Shown here in pieces: positions 54,384-62,901 of a stretch of DNA of 64,000 bases. Source of the stretch: an uncultured Glaciecola sp. (GTDB taxonomy: Bacteria; Pseudomonadota; Gammaproteobacteria; Enterobacterales; Alteromonadaceae); NCBI GenBank assembly GCA_947496235.1, contig CANMCE010000014.1, positions 36,157 through 100,156 on the forward strand, given 5' to 3'. Under the pieces are notes generated by a model. That model ran no database searches and had not been told where the DNA came from. It saw nothing but the letters and a program-made list of their open reading frames with translations. A program made the position numbers and the translations under genes. Position 1 is the first letter of the stretch. Each line of letters opens with the position of its first letter.

Positions 54384-55966
54384 TACTTACGTACTGCTAC
54401 GCCTGCTCTTACACCAGTTAATTCGCTGTTTTGCAAAACAGCTTTGCCATTTACAAGCATATGTTCAATACCTACAGAATATTGATGAGGCTGAGCAAAG
54501 GTAGATTTATCTTGGATGGTATTAGCATCCCACACAATAATATCTGCCTTGTAACCTTCTTTTAGTAAACCTCTGTCAGATAGTCCCATCCGTTGTGCTG
54601 GCATGGATGTCATTTTCTTAATCGCTTCTGGTAATGACAGAACTGACTTATCTCTCACATAGTGCGCCAGTACTCGTGGATATGTGCCATAGTTTCGAGG
54701 ATGAGGACTGCCCTTCATCCATTCGATACCAGTGCCGTCAGACGCGATAGATGAATTTGGATGGCGCATAATTCTTTCTACATCATCATCTTTCATGGTG
54801 TGGTAAATTCCTCTTCCACCACCGGCAAGTTGAATTTCAACTGCCAAATTTGCGGCTTCAATGGGAGTTACTTCGCGATCGAGGGAAGTTAGTACCTGTG
54901 CGAAAGTTTTTCCTTCCCATTCAGGGTTTTTCACGTATCGACTTATTTGAATTCGATTAAGGTCATCGCCCGCTCTTTGGTTATAGATAATATCGGCACT
55001 TTCTTGAATGATTTTTTGTTTTAATTCGGGATCATTTATCCGTTGTTCAAACGCCTTATCACCGCCCGCGAGAGACCACGAAGGTAATAACACGCCTAAA
55101 TTGGTATTCGACGCAGTGTATGGATATAAATCTAGGGTAACATCTAACCCTTCGGCGTTGTAACTATCAACCAACGCCAAGGTTTTTTTGCTCAACCCCC
55201 ACGCGGAAGGACCAGAGGTTTTATGGTGAGAAATATGCACCGGTATTCCGGTTTTCTTTGCCACATTAACAGTTTCTTCAACCGCTTCTATAACGTGCTC
55301 ACCTTCGCTGCGCATATGAGTAGCGTAAAAGCCACCTTGAGCTTGGGCAACTGATGCTAAAGCTTCAAGTTCTGAAGGTGGCGCATAAGTTCCAGGAATG
55401 TACAAAAGCCCTGACGATAAACCAAAAGCACCTTGTTCAATCCCATTTGAAACCAACGTCTGCATAGCTGCAATTTCAGTATCAGTGGCGTGCCTGTTTT
55501 CTCTTTGCATTATTTTGCGACGAACACTGTTGTGGCCAATTAACAGGGCAACATTAATCGCACTGCCTTGTTCCGACAGTCTTTCAAAGTAGTTCCCGAT
55601 ATTGACCGGGCTACCGCCGCAATTCCCGCCCAATATAGTGGTGACTCCCTGTTTTACGATAAAAGGTACGTCAGGGGTTCTTAAAATCCCCCATTCTGCG
55701 TGGGAATGCAGATCGATAAACCCAGGTGAAACCATCTTTCCTGTGGCATCAATTTCCTTTGTGTTTTGGCTGTTGCGTAGTTTTCCATAGGGAGCTATCG
55801 CCACTATTGTATCGCCAATTATGCCAATATCGGCCGAATAAGTATCCTCGCCTGATCCGTCATTGACCAAACCATTACGAATGATAATGTCGTACTCAAG
55901 TGTAGGTTCATTGCTTGCACAAGCAATGAGGCTCAGAAGGGTTGTAAGGATTATGAATAGTTTCAT
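54383..55966 (-). CDS. exported D-aminoacylase / N-acyl-D-amino-acid deacylase
   Basis: A 527-aa amidohydrolase. The start is ATG 55966, with 'tagg' upstream and a lipoprotein-type signal ('LLSLIACAS') at the N-terminus. Metal-site motifs are 'GFIDLHSHAEWG', 'GVTTILGGNCGGSP' and 'TGIPVHISHHKTSG', and the C-terminal 'LLKEGYKADIIVWDANTIQD' is common to the D-aminoacylase/dihydroorotase branch. It releases D-amino acids from N-acyl forms, perhaps from cell-wall debris. Single gene. Confidence 0.9.
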   Translation of the reverse strand: MKLFIILTTLLSLIACASNEPTLEYDIIIRNGLVNDGSGEDTYSADIGIIGDTIVAIAPYGKLRNSQNTKEIDATGKMVSPGFIDLHSHAEWGILRTPDVPFIVKQGVTTILGGNCGGSPVNIGNYFERLSEQGSAINVALLIGHNSVRRKIMQRENRHATDTEIAAMQTLVSNGIEQGAFGLSSGLLYIPGTYAPPSELEALASVAQAQGGFYATHMRSEGEHVIEAVEETVNVAKKTGIPVHISHHKTSGPSAWGLSKKTLALVDSYNAEGLDVTLDLYPYTASNTNLGVLLPSWSLAGGDKAFEQRINDPELKQKIIQESADIIYNQRAGDDLNRIQISRYVKNPEWEGKTFAQVLTSLDREVTPIEAANLAVEIQLAGGGRGIYHTMKDDDVERIMRHPNSSIASDGTGIEWMKGSPHPRNYGTYPRVLAHYVRDKSVLSLPEAIKKMTSMPAQRMGLSDRGLLKEGYKADIIVWDANTIQDKSTFAQPHQYSVGIEHMLVNGKAVLQNSELTGVRAGVAVRK

Positions 55967-56144
55967 ATTGCCTACCATAGCGGTAAAAGTGAATTAAAAC
56001 AAATAAGTTTAGGTGAAAATTAAAGCTAGGAAGTGGGGAAGTCAATTTACTCTGAATCCAGTTAATAATTAACCCCGACTCCATTATTTCTAAAGAATGA
56101 ACTACGGCTCCATTATTTTTTTTTGAAAAAAATTAAAAAAAATA

Positions 56145-56174
56145 CTTGAAAAGGTTTTTTTCGATCCTACATAT
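56145..56174 (+). promoter_or_regulatory. sigma-32-type heat-shock promoter
   Basis: CTTGAA at 56145-56150, 15 bases, then CCTACATAT from 56166, close to the sigma-32 consensus CTTGAA-N13-17-CCCCATNT. Located about 100 bases before the IbpA-type gene. Confidence 0.65.
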
Positions 56175-56179
56175 AAGTT

Positions 56180-56273
56180 GTAGGCGCCAGAAGGGTCTAC
56201 AAAACCGCCGCCGGAAAGCCGGGGCATCAAAACTTAAATTTTTAACATATTGCTTAATAGGAAGGATATGAGA
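56180..56273 (+). promoter_or_regulatory. ROSE-like RNA thermometer leader
   Basis: The probable 5' leader can fold into a GTAG/CTAC stem and a CCGG-AAAG-CCGG hairpin. A final hairpin pairs TTGCT (56250-56254) with the ribosome-binding site gaagga (56261-56266). A U(U/C)GCU element facing the Shine-Dalgarno is the hallmark of ROSE thermometers upstream of small heat-shock genes. Confidence 0.6.
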
Positions 56274-56729
56274 ATGCGTACTATAGATCTATCTCCACTT
56301 TACCGTTCATTTATTGGTTCTGACCACTTGGCTGCTATGATTGATGCAGCAAACAGACAAGAAAAACAAACCTCTTATCCGCCGTATAACATTGAGTTAT
56401 TGGGCGAAGATAAATATAGAATTACTATGGCCATTGCAGGCTTTTCTCAAGAAGATGTACTCATTGAAGTGCAAGAAAACACCTTGAAAGTGCAAGGCAA
56501 TAAAGAAACGTCTGAACAAGACGAAAAAACTGTAAACGAGCGCAAGTTCTTACACAAAGGTATCTCTGAGCGTAATTTCGAACGTAAGTTCCAACTCGGT
56601 GATAACGTGAAAGTACTATCCGCTGACTTACAAAATGGATTATTGCACATCGATTTAGAACGTGTGGTGCCTGAAGCCCAAAAACCACGTCGAATTGAAA
56701 TAGGCAGTAACCTTATCGAAAACCAATAA
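56274..56729 (+). CDS. ibpA: IbpA-type small heat-shock protein (Hsp20)
   Basis: A 151-aa alpha-crystallin chaperone that holds unfolding proteins for refolding. The N-terminus 'MRTIDLSPLYRSFIGSDHL' matches IbpA/IbpB. The alpha-crystallin domain runs about 35-130: 'YPPYNIELLGEDKYRITMAI', 'AGFSQEDVLIEVQENTLKV', 'ERKFQLGDNVKVLSADLQNG'. The start at 56274 fits both the IbpA N-terminus and a 7-base gap from 'gaagga'; the in-frame ATG at 56268 is an alternative. A heat-shock promoter and thermometer-like leader precede it. Confidence 0.93.
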   Translation: MRTIDLSPLYRSFIGSDHLAAMIDAANRQEKQTSYPPYNIELLGEDKYRITMAIAGFSQEDVLIEVQENTLKVQGNKETSEQDEKTVNERKFLHKGISERNFERKFQLGDNVKVLSADLQNGLLHIDLERVVPEAQKPRRIEIGSNLIENQ

Positions 56730-56752
56730 TTGGTTCGACTTCTCCCTAAACT

Positions 56753-56779
56753 AAAGCGCTCTTTTGAGCGCTTTTTTTT
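56753..56779 (+). terminator. rho-independent terminator of the ibpA gene
   Basis: A perfect stem AAAGCGCTC / GAGCGCTTT with TTTT loop is followed by a run of T. Confidence 0.9.
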
Positions 56780-56881
56780 ATGCCCGCTAGTTTTTGTCTG
56801 TTTTCAAATAGTTGAGTTATTTATTGTAGGCGCTTATTCTAAATAAAAACTCGACCTTTCACGACAGATCCCAAGGACAAT

Positions 56882-59755
56882 ATGAGAATCATTAAACCTG
56901 CTTTCGCTAGTGCAATACTGCTGCTTTTTTTAGCCGGCTGTAGCGACCCCAAACCAACTCCTAGTTCAGATAACGCATCCACATCAACAGCACAACCAGA
57001 GCTTAAATTCAGTTATGAAAAATACCAGTTGGACAATGGGCTAACAGTTATTCTGCACCAAGATAAGTCTGATCCAATAGTCGCATTGTCGACTGTGGTG
57101 CACGTTGGCTCTAATCGTGAACAACCTGGACGTACTGGATTTGCTCACTTTTTTGAGCATATGGCATTTAATGATTCAGAAAATGTACCCATGGGTGCTA
57201 ACAGAAAAATGATTCCCGAGCTTGGCGGAGAGCGCAATGGTGGCACTTGGAGTGACGGTACTATTTATTATGAAGTAGTGCCCAAAGATGCTTTTGATAA
57301 GTTGTTATGGATAGATTCTGATCGCCTAGGTTTTATGATCAATACTGTGACTCAGCCAACACTAGAGCGCGAAAAACAAGTGGTCAAAAATGAAAAACGC
57401 CAACGAGTGGATAACCGCCCATATGGCCACACAGATCACGTAATCCGTAAGGCTCTCTATCCTAAAGGTCACCCGTATAGCTGGACAGTGATAGGCGATT
57501 TGGAAGATTTACAAGCCGCCACCTTAGAAGACGTTAAACGCTTTTATAATGAATTTTATACCCCGTCCAACGTAACTTTAGTGATTGCTGGCGATATCGA
57601 TATTGAAGAAACAAAACAGAAAGTGGAATACTGGTTTGGTGAAATTGCAAAAGGAGAAAAGGTTGATCCTTTATCTCCCATGCCAGTGACCTTAGAAAAA
57701 GACATTCTGTTATTTCATGAAGATAATTTTGCGCGTTTACCCGAAATTCGCATGACCTACCCAACAGTAGAACAATATCATCCAGATGCCTATGCCCTAG
57801 ACATGCTCGCTCGTGTTTTAGCTGGCACCAAGGATACGCCTTTATACGAATTAATCGTGACAGAAAAACAGTTAGCCCCAAATGTCGCTGCCTATCATTC
57901 TAGTCAAGAAATCGCGGGGACATTTACTGTAAGAGTTAGGGCAAATGCTGACCAAGATTTGGATGAAGTGCAACAAGTAATCCAGCAAGCTTTCAATAAA
58001 TTTGTTGCCGATGGAGTAAGTGAAGACAAACTAACCAGAATTAGAGCTCAGACTGAGACGTCTTTTTATCAGCAGTTTGAAAGCATCTTAAATAAGTCGC
58101 TTCAACTCGGGATTTACAATGAATATGCTGGCTCACCTGATTTTTATAAAACTGAAATAGAACGTATTAATGCTGTTACCACTGAAGATATAATGCGCGT
58201 ATTTAATCAGTATATAAAAGACCAGCCAGCGGTTATTACTAGCTTCGTGCCAAAGCAAAAATTAGAGCTTGCTGTTGCAAATTCAACGCTAGCAAATGTG
58301 GTCGAAGAACAAATAGTGCAAGGAGCCGAAACTACCTTTGAAGAAAAAGCCTTGGACAACTTTACTATCACACCGACTAAAAATGATCGCAGCGAACCAC
58401 CACTAGGAGAGCTTCCTGCGCTTAAAGTGCCCGAAGTCTGGCAACAAACGACAGAGTTAGGCATTCAGGTATTTGGAATTGAGCAAAACGAATTACCTCT
58501 GGTGAATTTTAGTCTTATTATTCCAGGCGGGCAGTTATTAGATCCTGCATCTAAGGAAGGGGTTTCCTCTTTAATGGCGGACATGTTGATGGAAGGAACC
58601 ACTGAAAAATCAGCAGCCGAATTTGAGCAAGCCCTCGGCCTGTTAGGTGCTAGCTTGTCAGTATCAGCAAACCGTTATGAAATTGATATCAGTGGCCGCG
58701 TGTTAGCGAAAAACTATCAAGCGACAATGGCCTTAGTTGGTGAGATGTTGCTTTCACCTTCTTTTGATCAAGCAGCTTTTGACCGCTTAAAACAAGCCCA
58801 ATTAACCAATATCAAGCAGCAACAAAGCAATCCTAGTCGAGTGGCTTATAACGCTTTTGCAAGTAAACTATACGGGGATAATCATCCTTTGGGCATACCC
58901 TCAGGAGGCACCGAAACAAGTGTCGAAAATATTACCCTAGCAGATGTGAAATCCTATTATCAGCAATATGTTAAGCCCCAAGGCGCGAGTTATCATATCG
59001 TTGGCAATATTAGCCAAACTAAGGTAGTTAGCACCCTAGAAAGCTTGTCTGAATGGACAGGTGAAGTTGCCGCGTTACCCACAATTGCGCCTGCGAAAAC
59101 AGATACTTCTAGCCGCGTCTATTTTATTGATATCCCAAATGCTAAGCAGTCGGTCATTTATATAGGCAAACTATTACCAGACCAACAGCATCCTGATTCA
59201 TATGCGATTGAATATGCAAACACTGCGTTAGGCGGTGGAATTTCAGGTAGACTCGCGCAAACCTTACGTATAGAAAAAGGCTACACTTACGGCGCTTACA
59301 GTTTCGTCCAAGATGGTCCATATTTGTCAAGCTTTATAGCCAGTTCACAGGTGCGTTCTAATGTGACCAAAGAATCTTTGCAAGAATTTAAACGCCTAGT
59401 GGGTCAGTATAAACAGACTTTTGGTGAAAGCGACTTGGCGACCATGCAGAACATGGTGATAAAGGGTAACTCCCGCGATTTTGAAACATTAAATGACAAG
59501 CTGAGAATTCTTGAAGAAATGAGCAAAAAAGGGTTAACCGCGGACTACATAGTTAACAATCAAGATTATGTGTTTAATGCGGACTTACCTGAAGTGCATC
59601 GCGTAATAGACACCTATTTGCAAGAGCCGCAGATGATTTATGTGATTGCCGGTGATGCAGCTACTCAATTCTCTGGCGTTGAATCCTTTGCCCAAAGCGT
59701 AGATTCTAAAGTGATTGAACTTGATATCAATGGCGATCCAGTGACCTTGGAATAA
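56882..59755 (+). CDS. M16-family zinc metallopeptidase lipoprotein
   Basis: A 957-aa protein with lipobox 'LAGC' (Cys about residue 20) and two M16 halves. The first has the inverted zinc motif HxxEH in 'FAHFFEHMAFNDSE' (His89, Glu92, His93) with the downstream ligand region 'EREKQVVKNEKRQRVDNRPY'. The second half (about 500-957) lacks HxxEH and contains 'GGGISGRLAQTLRIEKGYTY', as expected for the inactive clam-shell partner. It degrades peptides in the periplasm. Length and layout are normal for two-domain bacterial M16 proteins. Confidence 0.92.
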   Translation: MRIIKPAFASAILLLFLAGCSDPKPTPSSDNASTSTAQPELKFSYEKYQLDNGLTVILHQDKSDPIVALSTVVHVGSNREQPGRTGFAHFFEHMAFNDSENVPMGANRKMIPELGGERNGGTWSDGTIYYEVVPKDAFDKLLWIDSDRLGFMINTVTQPTLEREKQVVKNEKRQRVDNRPYGHTDHVIRKALYPKGHPYSWTVIGDLEDLQAATLEDVKRFYNEFYTPSNVTLVIAGDIDIEETKQKVEYWFGEIAKGEKVDPLSPMPVTLEKDILLFHEDNFARLPEIRMTYPTVEQYHPDAYALDMLARVLAGTKDTPLYELIVTEKQLAPNVAAYHSSQEIAGTFTVRVRANADQDLDEVQQVIQQAFNKFVADGVSEDKLTRIRAQTETSFYQQFESILNKSLQLGIYNEYAGSPDFYKTEIERINAVTTEDIMRVFNQYIKDQPAVITSFVPKQKLELAVANSTLANVVEEQIVQGAETTFEEKALDNFTITPTKNDRSEPPLGELPALKVPEVWQQTTELGIQVFGIEQNELPLVNFSLIIPGGQLLDPASKEGVSSLMADMLMEGTTEKSAAEFEQALGLLGASLSVSANRYEIDISGRVLAKNYQATMALVGEMLLSPSFDQAAFDRLKQAQLTNIKQQQSNPSRVAYNAFASKLYGDNHPLGIPSGGTETSVENITLADVKSYYQQYVKPQGASYHIVGNISQTKVVSTLESLSEWTGEVAALPTIAPAKTDTSSRVYFIDIPNAKQSVIYIGKLLPDQQHPDSYAIEYANTALGGGISGRLAQTLRIEKGYTYGAYSFVQDGPYLSSFIASSQVRSNVTKESLQEFKRLVGQYKQTFGESDLATMQNMVIKGNSRDFETLNDKLRILEEMSKKGLTADYIVNNQDYVFNADLPEVHRVIDTYLQEPQMIYVIAGDAATQFSGVESFAQSVDSKVIELDINGDPVTLE

Positions 59756-59794
59756 ACCTTGTATAAAAAGAGCGGTAACTAAAAGGGCGGTAAA

Positions 59795-60646
59795 ATGGCT
59801 GGATTGAAGTTAGTCATGCTTTCGGCACTGGCAATGGTTGCATTTGCAGCTAATTCATTGTTGTGTCGTATGGCTCTGGTCGAAACCCAAATAGATCCAG
59901 CCTCATTTACCCTTTGGCGAATCCTCAGCGGCGCTATTATCTTGAGCTTGATAGTCATGGCTCGCAAACGCAACCCTTTTAAAGCGGGTAGTCTGAAATC
60001 CGGATTAGCACTCATGGTGTATGCTGGCGGCTTTTCATTTGCCTACATCAGCATGACTACTGGGGCTGGTGCTTTATTGCTGTTTGGCGCCGTGCAAATC
60101 ACCATGATAGGTTGGGGGTTGTACAAAGGGGAAAGAATGTCCAAGCTTCAATGGTTGGGATTTGTTTTGGCCATAGTTGGATTGGTGTTGCTATTACTTC
60201 CTAGTGCTTCTGTGCCTGAAATCTCAAGTGCAGCGCTTATGGTTTCAGCAGGTATAGCTTGGGGCATTTATTCTCTATTGGGAAAGGGGACTGCGATGCC
60301 CATTGAAGCAACGGCTGGTAATTTCATTCGAGCCTTACCTTTCGCAATTTTACTGTTTATTCTATTTCTGCCCCATCAAGAGACAGACTATACCGGTATA
60401 GCCTACGCCATTGCTTCAGGTGCTATAGCTTCCGGATTGGGTTATGCACTTTGGTACAGCATTTTGCCTTACATTGCCGCGATCAAAGCTGCCACCTTGC
60501 AGCTTTCAGTACCTGTCATTGCCGTATTTGCTGGCTGGATGTTTTTGCAAGAAGCATTCACTACTCGCATTGTGATCAGTTCAGCCTTGGTGTTAGGTGG
60601 CGTTGGCTTAGTAATTTGGGTAAAAAGCACCGCACATCAACCTTGA
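59795..60646 (+). CDS. EamA/DMT-family transporter
   Basis: A 283-aa membrane protein with ten predicted helices in two EamA repeats. 'LLCRMALVETQIDPASFTLW' begins the first repeat and 'GIAWGIYSLLGKGTAMPIEA' the second; it ends 'VLGGVGLVIWVK'. DMT transporters export metabolites or amino acids; substrate unknown. It follows the M16 gene by 39 bases. Confidence 0.88.
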   Translation: MAGLKLVMLSALAMVAFAANSLLCRMALVETQIDPASFTLWRILSGAIILSLIVMARKRNPFKAGSLKSGLALMVYAGGFSFAYISMTTGAGALLLFGAVQITMIGWGLYKGERMSKLQWLGFVLAIVGLVLLLLPSASVPEISSAALMVSAGIAWGIYSLLGKGTAMPIEATAGNFIRALPFAILLFILFLPHQETDYTGIAYAIASGAIASGLGYALWYSILPYIAAIKAATLQLSVPVIAVFAGWMFLQEAFTTRIVISSALVLGGVGLVIWVKSTAHQP

Positions 60647-60663
60647 TTCAAGTGCATTTGTAG

Positions 60664-61086
60664 CTACTTTATCCAGCCATTTTTTTCCGCGGTTACACTT
60701 AAAAAGAATAATCCTACAGCTATCAGAAATACCAGTCCCTGAATAATCAACACTCCTGCGCCTACTAAGGTTGCTGCATCCATGAAAAAGAACAACGCAA
60801 TATCTTGAAGAACTAAGCCGACAATTGAGAGGATAAAGCTGATTTTCGCCCAAGACTGCTTCAACAATAATCCTAAGCAGCCAATGACACCAAAACCGAC
60901 CGCAGCTACAGAAGCAAAAGGGGCCCAGATGGGGCGCATTGCATACATTTGTTGCTGAGCTTCAGGAAAAAGCTTAATGTCTTCTGCGGTTAACGTGAAA
61001 TCAAGACCAACGGCAGCGGCACCGATGAGATTCCACAACAGCGCCACTGCAGAGAATATATAAAACCAAATAGGGGGCTTGTTCAT
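60664..61086 (-). CDS. four-helix membrane protein, unknown
   Basis: A 140-aa protein with four transmembrane helices (about 7-28, 54-74, 80-100 and 107-130). A polar loop 'KLFPEAQQQMYAMRPIWAPF' lies between helices 1 and 2. Similar small proteins in marine gammaproteobacteria are often labelled hypothetical or sugar-transporter-like without proof. Its end is 18 bases from the convergent EamA gene. Confidence 0.75.
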   Translation of the reverse strand: MNKPPIWFYIFSAVALLWNLIGAAAVGLDFTLTAEDIKLFPEAQQQMYAMRPIWAPFASVAAVGFGVIGCLGLLLKQSWAKISFILSIVGLVLQDIALFFFMDAATLVGAGVLIIQGLVFLIAVGLFFLSVTAEKNGWIK

Positions 61087-61496
61087 GTTCAGTCCTTTGT
61101 TAGTTTTTTATTGCAGTCTATACAATTTTTGAAAAAGAATCGAAACAAAAAACGACGATTAATATTCGAGGGAGGGAATGTACTATTCTTAATTCTTCCC
61201 GTCAGCCTCGAGACATCGCGGATCTCTTTCAAGAATCCGCGTTGCGAAAGCTTTGCACGACGAACTTCCGACTAAAATTTCGACATAACTAACTCTGTAT
61301 AAATACGTTTTTGATATAAGCTCGCTATAGAACAAAAAACAAGCCAAATCGGCATCATATGCATTCTTTAAATTTCGAGCAAAATCAGTAGTTAACAAAG
61401 AAATCCATATGTAGCGAGAAAACCCTCTAAATAGAGTCTCGCGAAATCCAGTGCAAACAGACCTAAACTAAAGTTGACCCTACAAAATTAAATGTT
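61087..61496. other. gene-free stretch left of the cassette array
   Basis: About 410 bases. A 69-codon minus-strand ORF (61189-61398) is open but has no family, signal peptide or ribosome-binding site. No integrase gene and no attI-like structure was recognised. It may contain the junction between core chromosome and cassette array, or an ORF-less cassette. Confidence 0.4.
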
Positions 61497-61587
61497 GTAT
61501 AACAGTCATTTAGAATAAAAGGATATTAGCGATGAATCTACTGCACTTTCGTACATATGCGAGATACTCGCTAATAAGATGTTATGT
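61497..61587 (+). repeat. attC-like recombination site (first visible)
   Basis: The right core GTTATGT (61581-61587) is preceded by an inverted pair TATTAGCGA / TCGCTAATA. The left core is uncertain: GTATAAC at 61497 or a degenerate GAATAAA at 61513. The right core is the reverse complement of the first core of the next attC (ACATAAC), as expected for a cassette boundary. Confidence 0.6.
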
Positions 61588-61625
61588 CCTTAGCAAATTA
61601 AATCAACATCGGAGGTTGTAGTACT

Positions 61626-62282
61626 GTGCTAGTTTTTCTTCATATTTTTGCAGGCAGCATAGCTTTGCTCGCTGGAACCATAAGTTTCTTGGCCAAAAAG
61701 GGGGCAAATACGCACAGAAAAGCTGGCAAAGTTTTTGTTATCTCAATGGTGCTTATGACTCTATCTGGTGCTTTGTTGGCATTCATTAATGATGAAATGC
61801 TAAACATGGTTGCAGGTCTAGTAACATTCTATTTAGTTTGCACAGCTTTCGTTGCTGCCCGCATAACGACTTTCAAGCCTAACCTGACTAATCTTTCATT
61901 AGCATTTTTTGGCCTCTTGGTTGGTGTATATGCCGTTCTAACGGGATTTCATGCATTAAGCCAAGGTATTGCGAAGATTGATGGTAATCCAACTCAGGTC
62001 ATTATAGTTTTTGGCACCATTTCATTATTGGCTGCTCTTGCGGATACATACCTTCTCAAAAAACAAAAACTAAATAACAAAGCAAGGCTAGTGCGTCACA
62101 GTTGGCGCATTGGCGTTGCTATGTTTATCGCAGCAGCTTCCTTTTTCCTTGGTCAATCTCAGGTATTCCCAGGAGCAATCAGGAATTCTTTTCTCCTTGT
62201 AACTCCTGTTTTGCTTGTTTTATTATCAACGATTTATTGGGTTGTACGTGTTCGTGTGTGGGGTTTAAAAAGACGGACATAA
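61626..62282 (+). CDS. DUF2306-like membrane protein (integron cassette 1)
   Basis: A 218-aa protein with about seven transmembrane helices. The start is a GTG with 'ggagg' 10 bases upstream. 'VFLHIFAGSIALLAGTISFL' and 'KKGANTHRKAGKVFVISMV' (HRKxGK loop) and 'KARLVRHSWRIGVAMFIAAA' fit DUF2306-type membrane proteins. Its stop codon lies inside the left core of the following attC, as is common in cassettes, where the gene fills nearly the whole unit. Function unknown. Confidence 0.8.
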   Translation: MLVFLHIFAGSIALLAGTISFLAKKGANTHRKAGKVFVISMVLMTLSGALLAFINDEMLNMVAGLVTFYLVCTAFVAARITTFKPNLTNLSLAFFGLLVGVYAVLTGFHALSQGIAKIDGNPTQVIIVFGTISLLAALADTYLLKKQKLNNKARLVRHSWRIGVAMFIAAASFFLGQSQVFPGAIRNSFLLVTPVLLVLLSTIYWVVRVRVWGLKRRT

Positions 62283-62379
62283 CAAAGCCATTATGGCAGG
62301 GACGCAAAACGCTTGGCTTGCGCTCCTTCGTCGCCAATTTTAGCCAAGCATTTCTGCGCCCCATATGGCGGCGTTAGCT
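62277..62379 (+). repeat. attC recombination site of cassette 1
   Basis: A 103-bp imperfect palindrome. The left arm starts ACATAACAAAGCC and the right arm ends GGCGGCGTTAGCT. Inner arms CGCTTGGCT and AGCCAAGC pair, as do GCCATTATGGC-type and CATATGGC segments with unpaired bases. This is the folded structure recognised by integron integrases. Confidence 0.85.
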
Positions 62380-62393
62380 GAACGGGTTAAAAC

Positions 62394-62765
62394 ATGAGAT
62401 CTTTTTTCCTTTTTGTTTCAATCTTAATCACGTTTCAATGTGGCGCACAAAGTTGGTATAAATTAGATAATCCAAAAGTTGATTTAGAGATAAGTGAGTT
62501 AGAGCTTGAAATTGCAATATGGACTGAAATTAACAGAATGATGGTAGGAGTCGTTCCAGATCGATCTGTCTTCACTTATCACTATCAAATAAAAGATGAA
62601 AATACAGTTGTAATTTGGGGGTATTGCGAAGTTGATGAATCATTTGAATCTATGGACAAGTCAAAACAAAGACTGGTTGTATTAGATGGCGGTACTTGTT
62701 ATTTCACAGCTCAATATACTGTGGATTTGGGAAGCGTAAAGGTAGTGTTTAATGGAGTCGCATAG
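62394..62765 (+). CDS. small exported protein (integron cassette 2), unknown
   Basis: A 123-aa protein with a signal peptide (about 1-18, ending 'FQCGAQ') and a small alpha/beta body with 'ENTVVIWGYCEVDESFESMD' and 'LDGGTCYFTAQYTVDLGSV', with two Cys that may pair in the periplasm. It starts 15 bases after the attC core and ends 7 bases before the next, so it fills its cassette. No family known to me; typical of orphan cassette proteins. Confidence 0.7.
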   Translation: MRSFFLFVSILITFQCGAQSWYKLDNPKVDLEISELELEIAIWTEINRMMVGVVPDRSVFTYHYQIKDENTVVIWGYCEVDESFESMDKSKQRLVVLDGGTCYFTAQYTVDLGSVKVVFNGVA

Positions 62766-62771
62766 CATGGC

Positions 62772-62849
62772 AGCTAACAAGAAAATCAAGCCGTTGAACA
62801 AGTTCAACTGTGACACGACTTCGTCGCACACCATATTCAGTTGTTATGT
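62772..62849 (+). repeat. attC recombination site of cassette 2
   Basis: A 78-bp site from AGCTAAC to GTTATGT. The left core AGCTAAC is the exact reverse complement of the cassette's own start GTTAGCT (62373-62379), the diagnostic rule for cassettes. A short CGAC/GTCG hairpin lies at its centre. Confidence 0.75.
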
Positions 62850-62901
62850 TTTTTAAGGGGCCGTCAAAAGTAGACAGTTCATTTAATAATTTAGGGATGA
62901 G

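Noticed and set aside
61189..61398. 69-codon minus-strand ORF before the cassette array
   Set aside because: No family, no start signal, and cassette arrays read in the other direction; probably chance.
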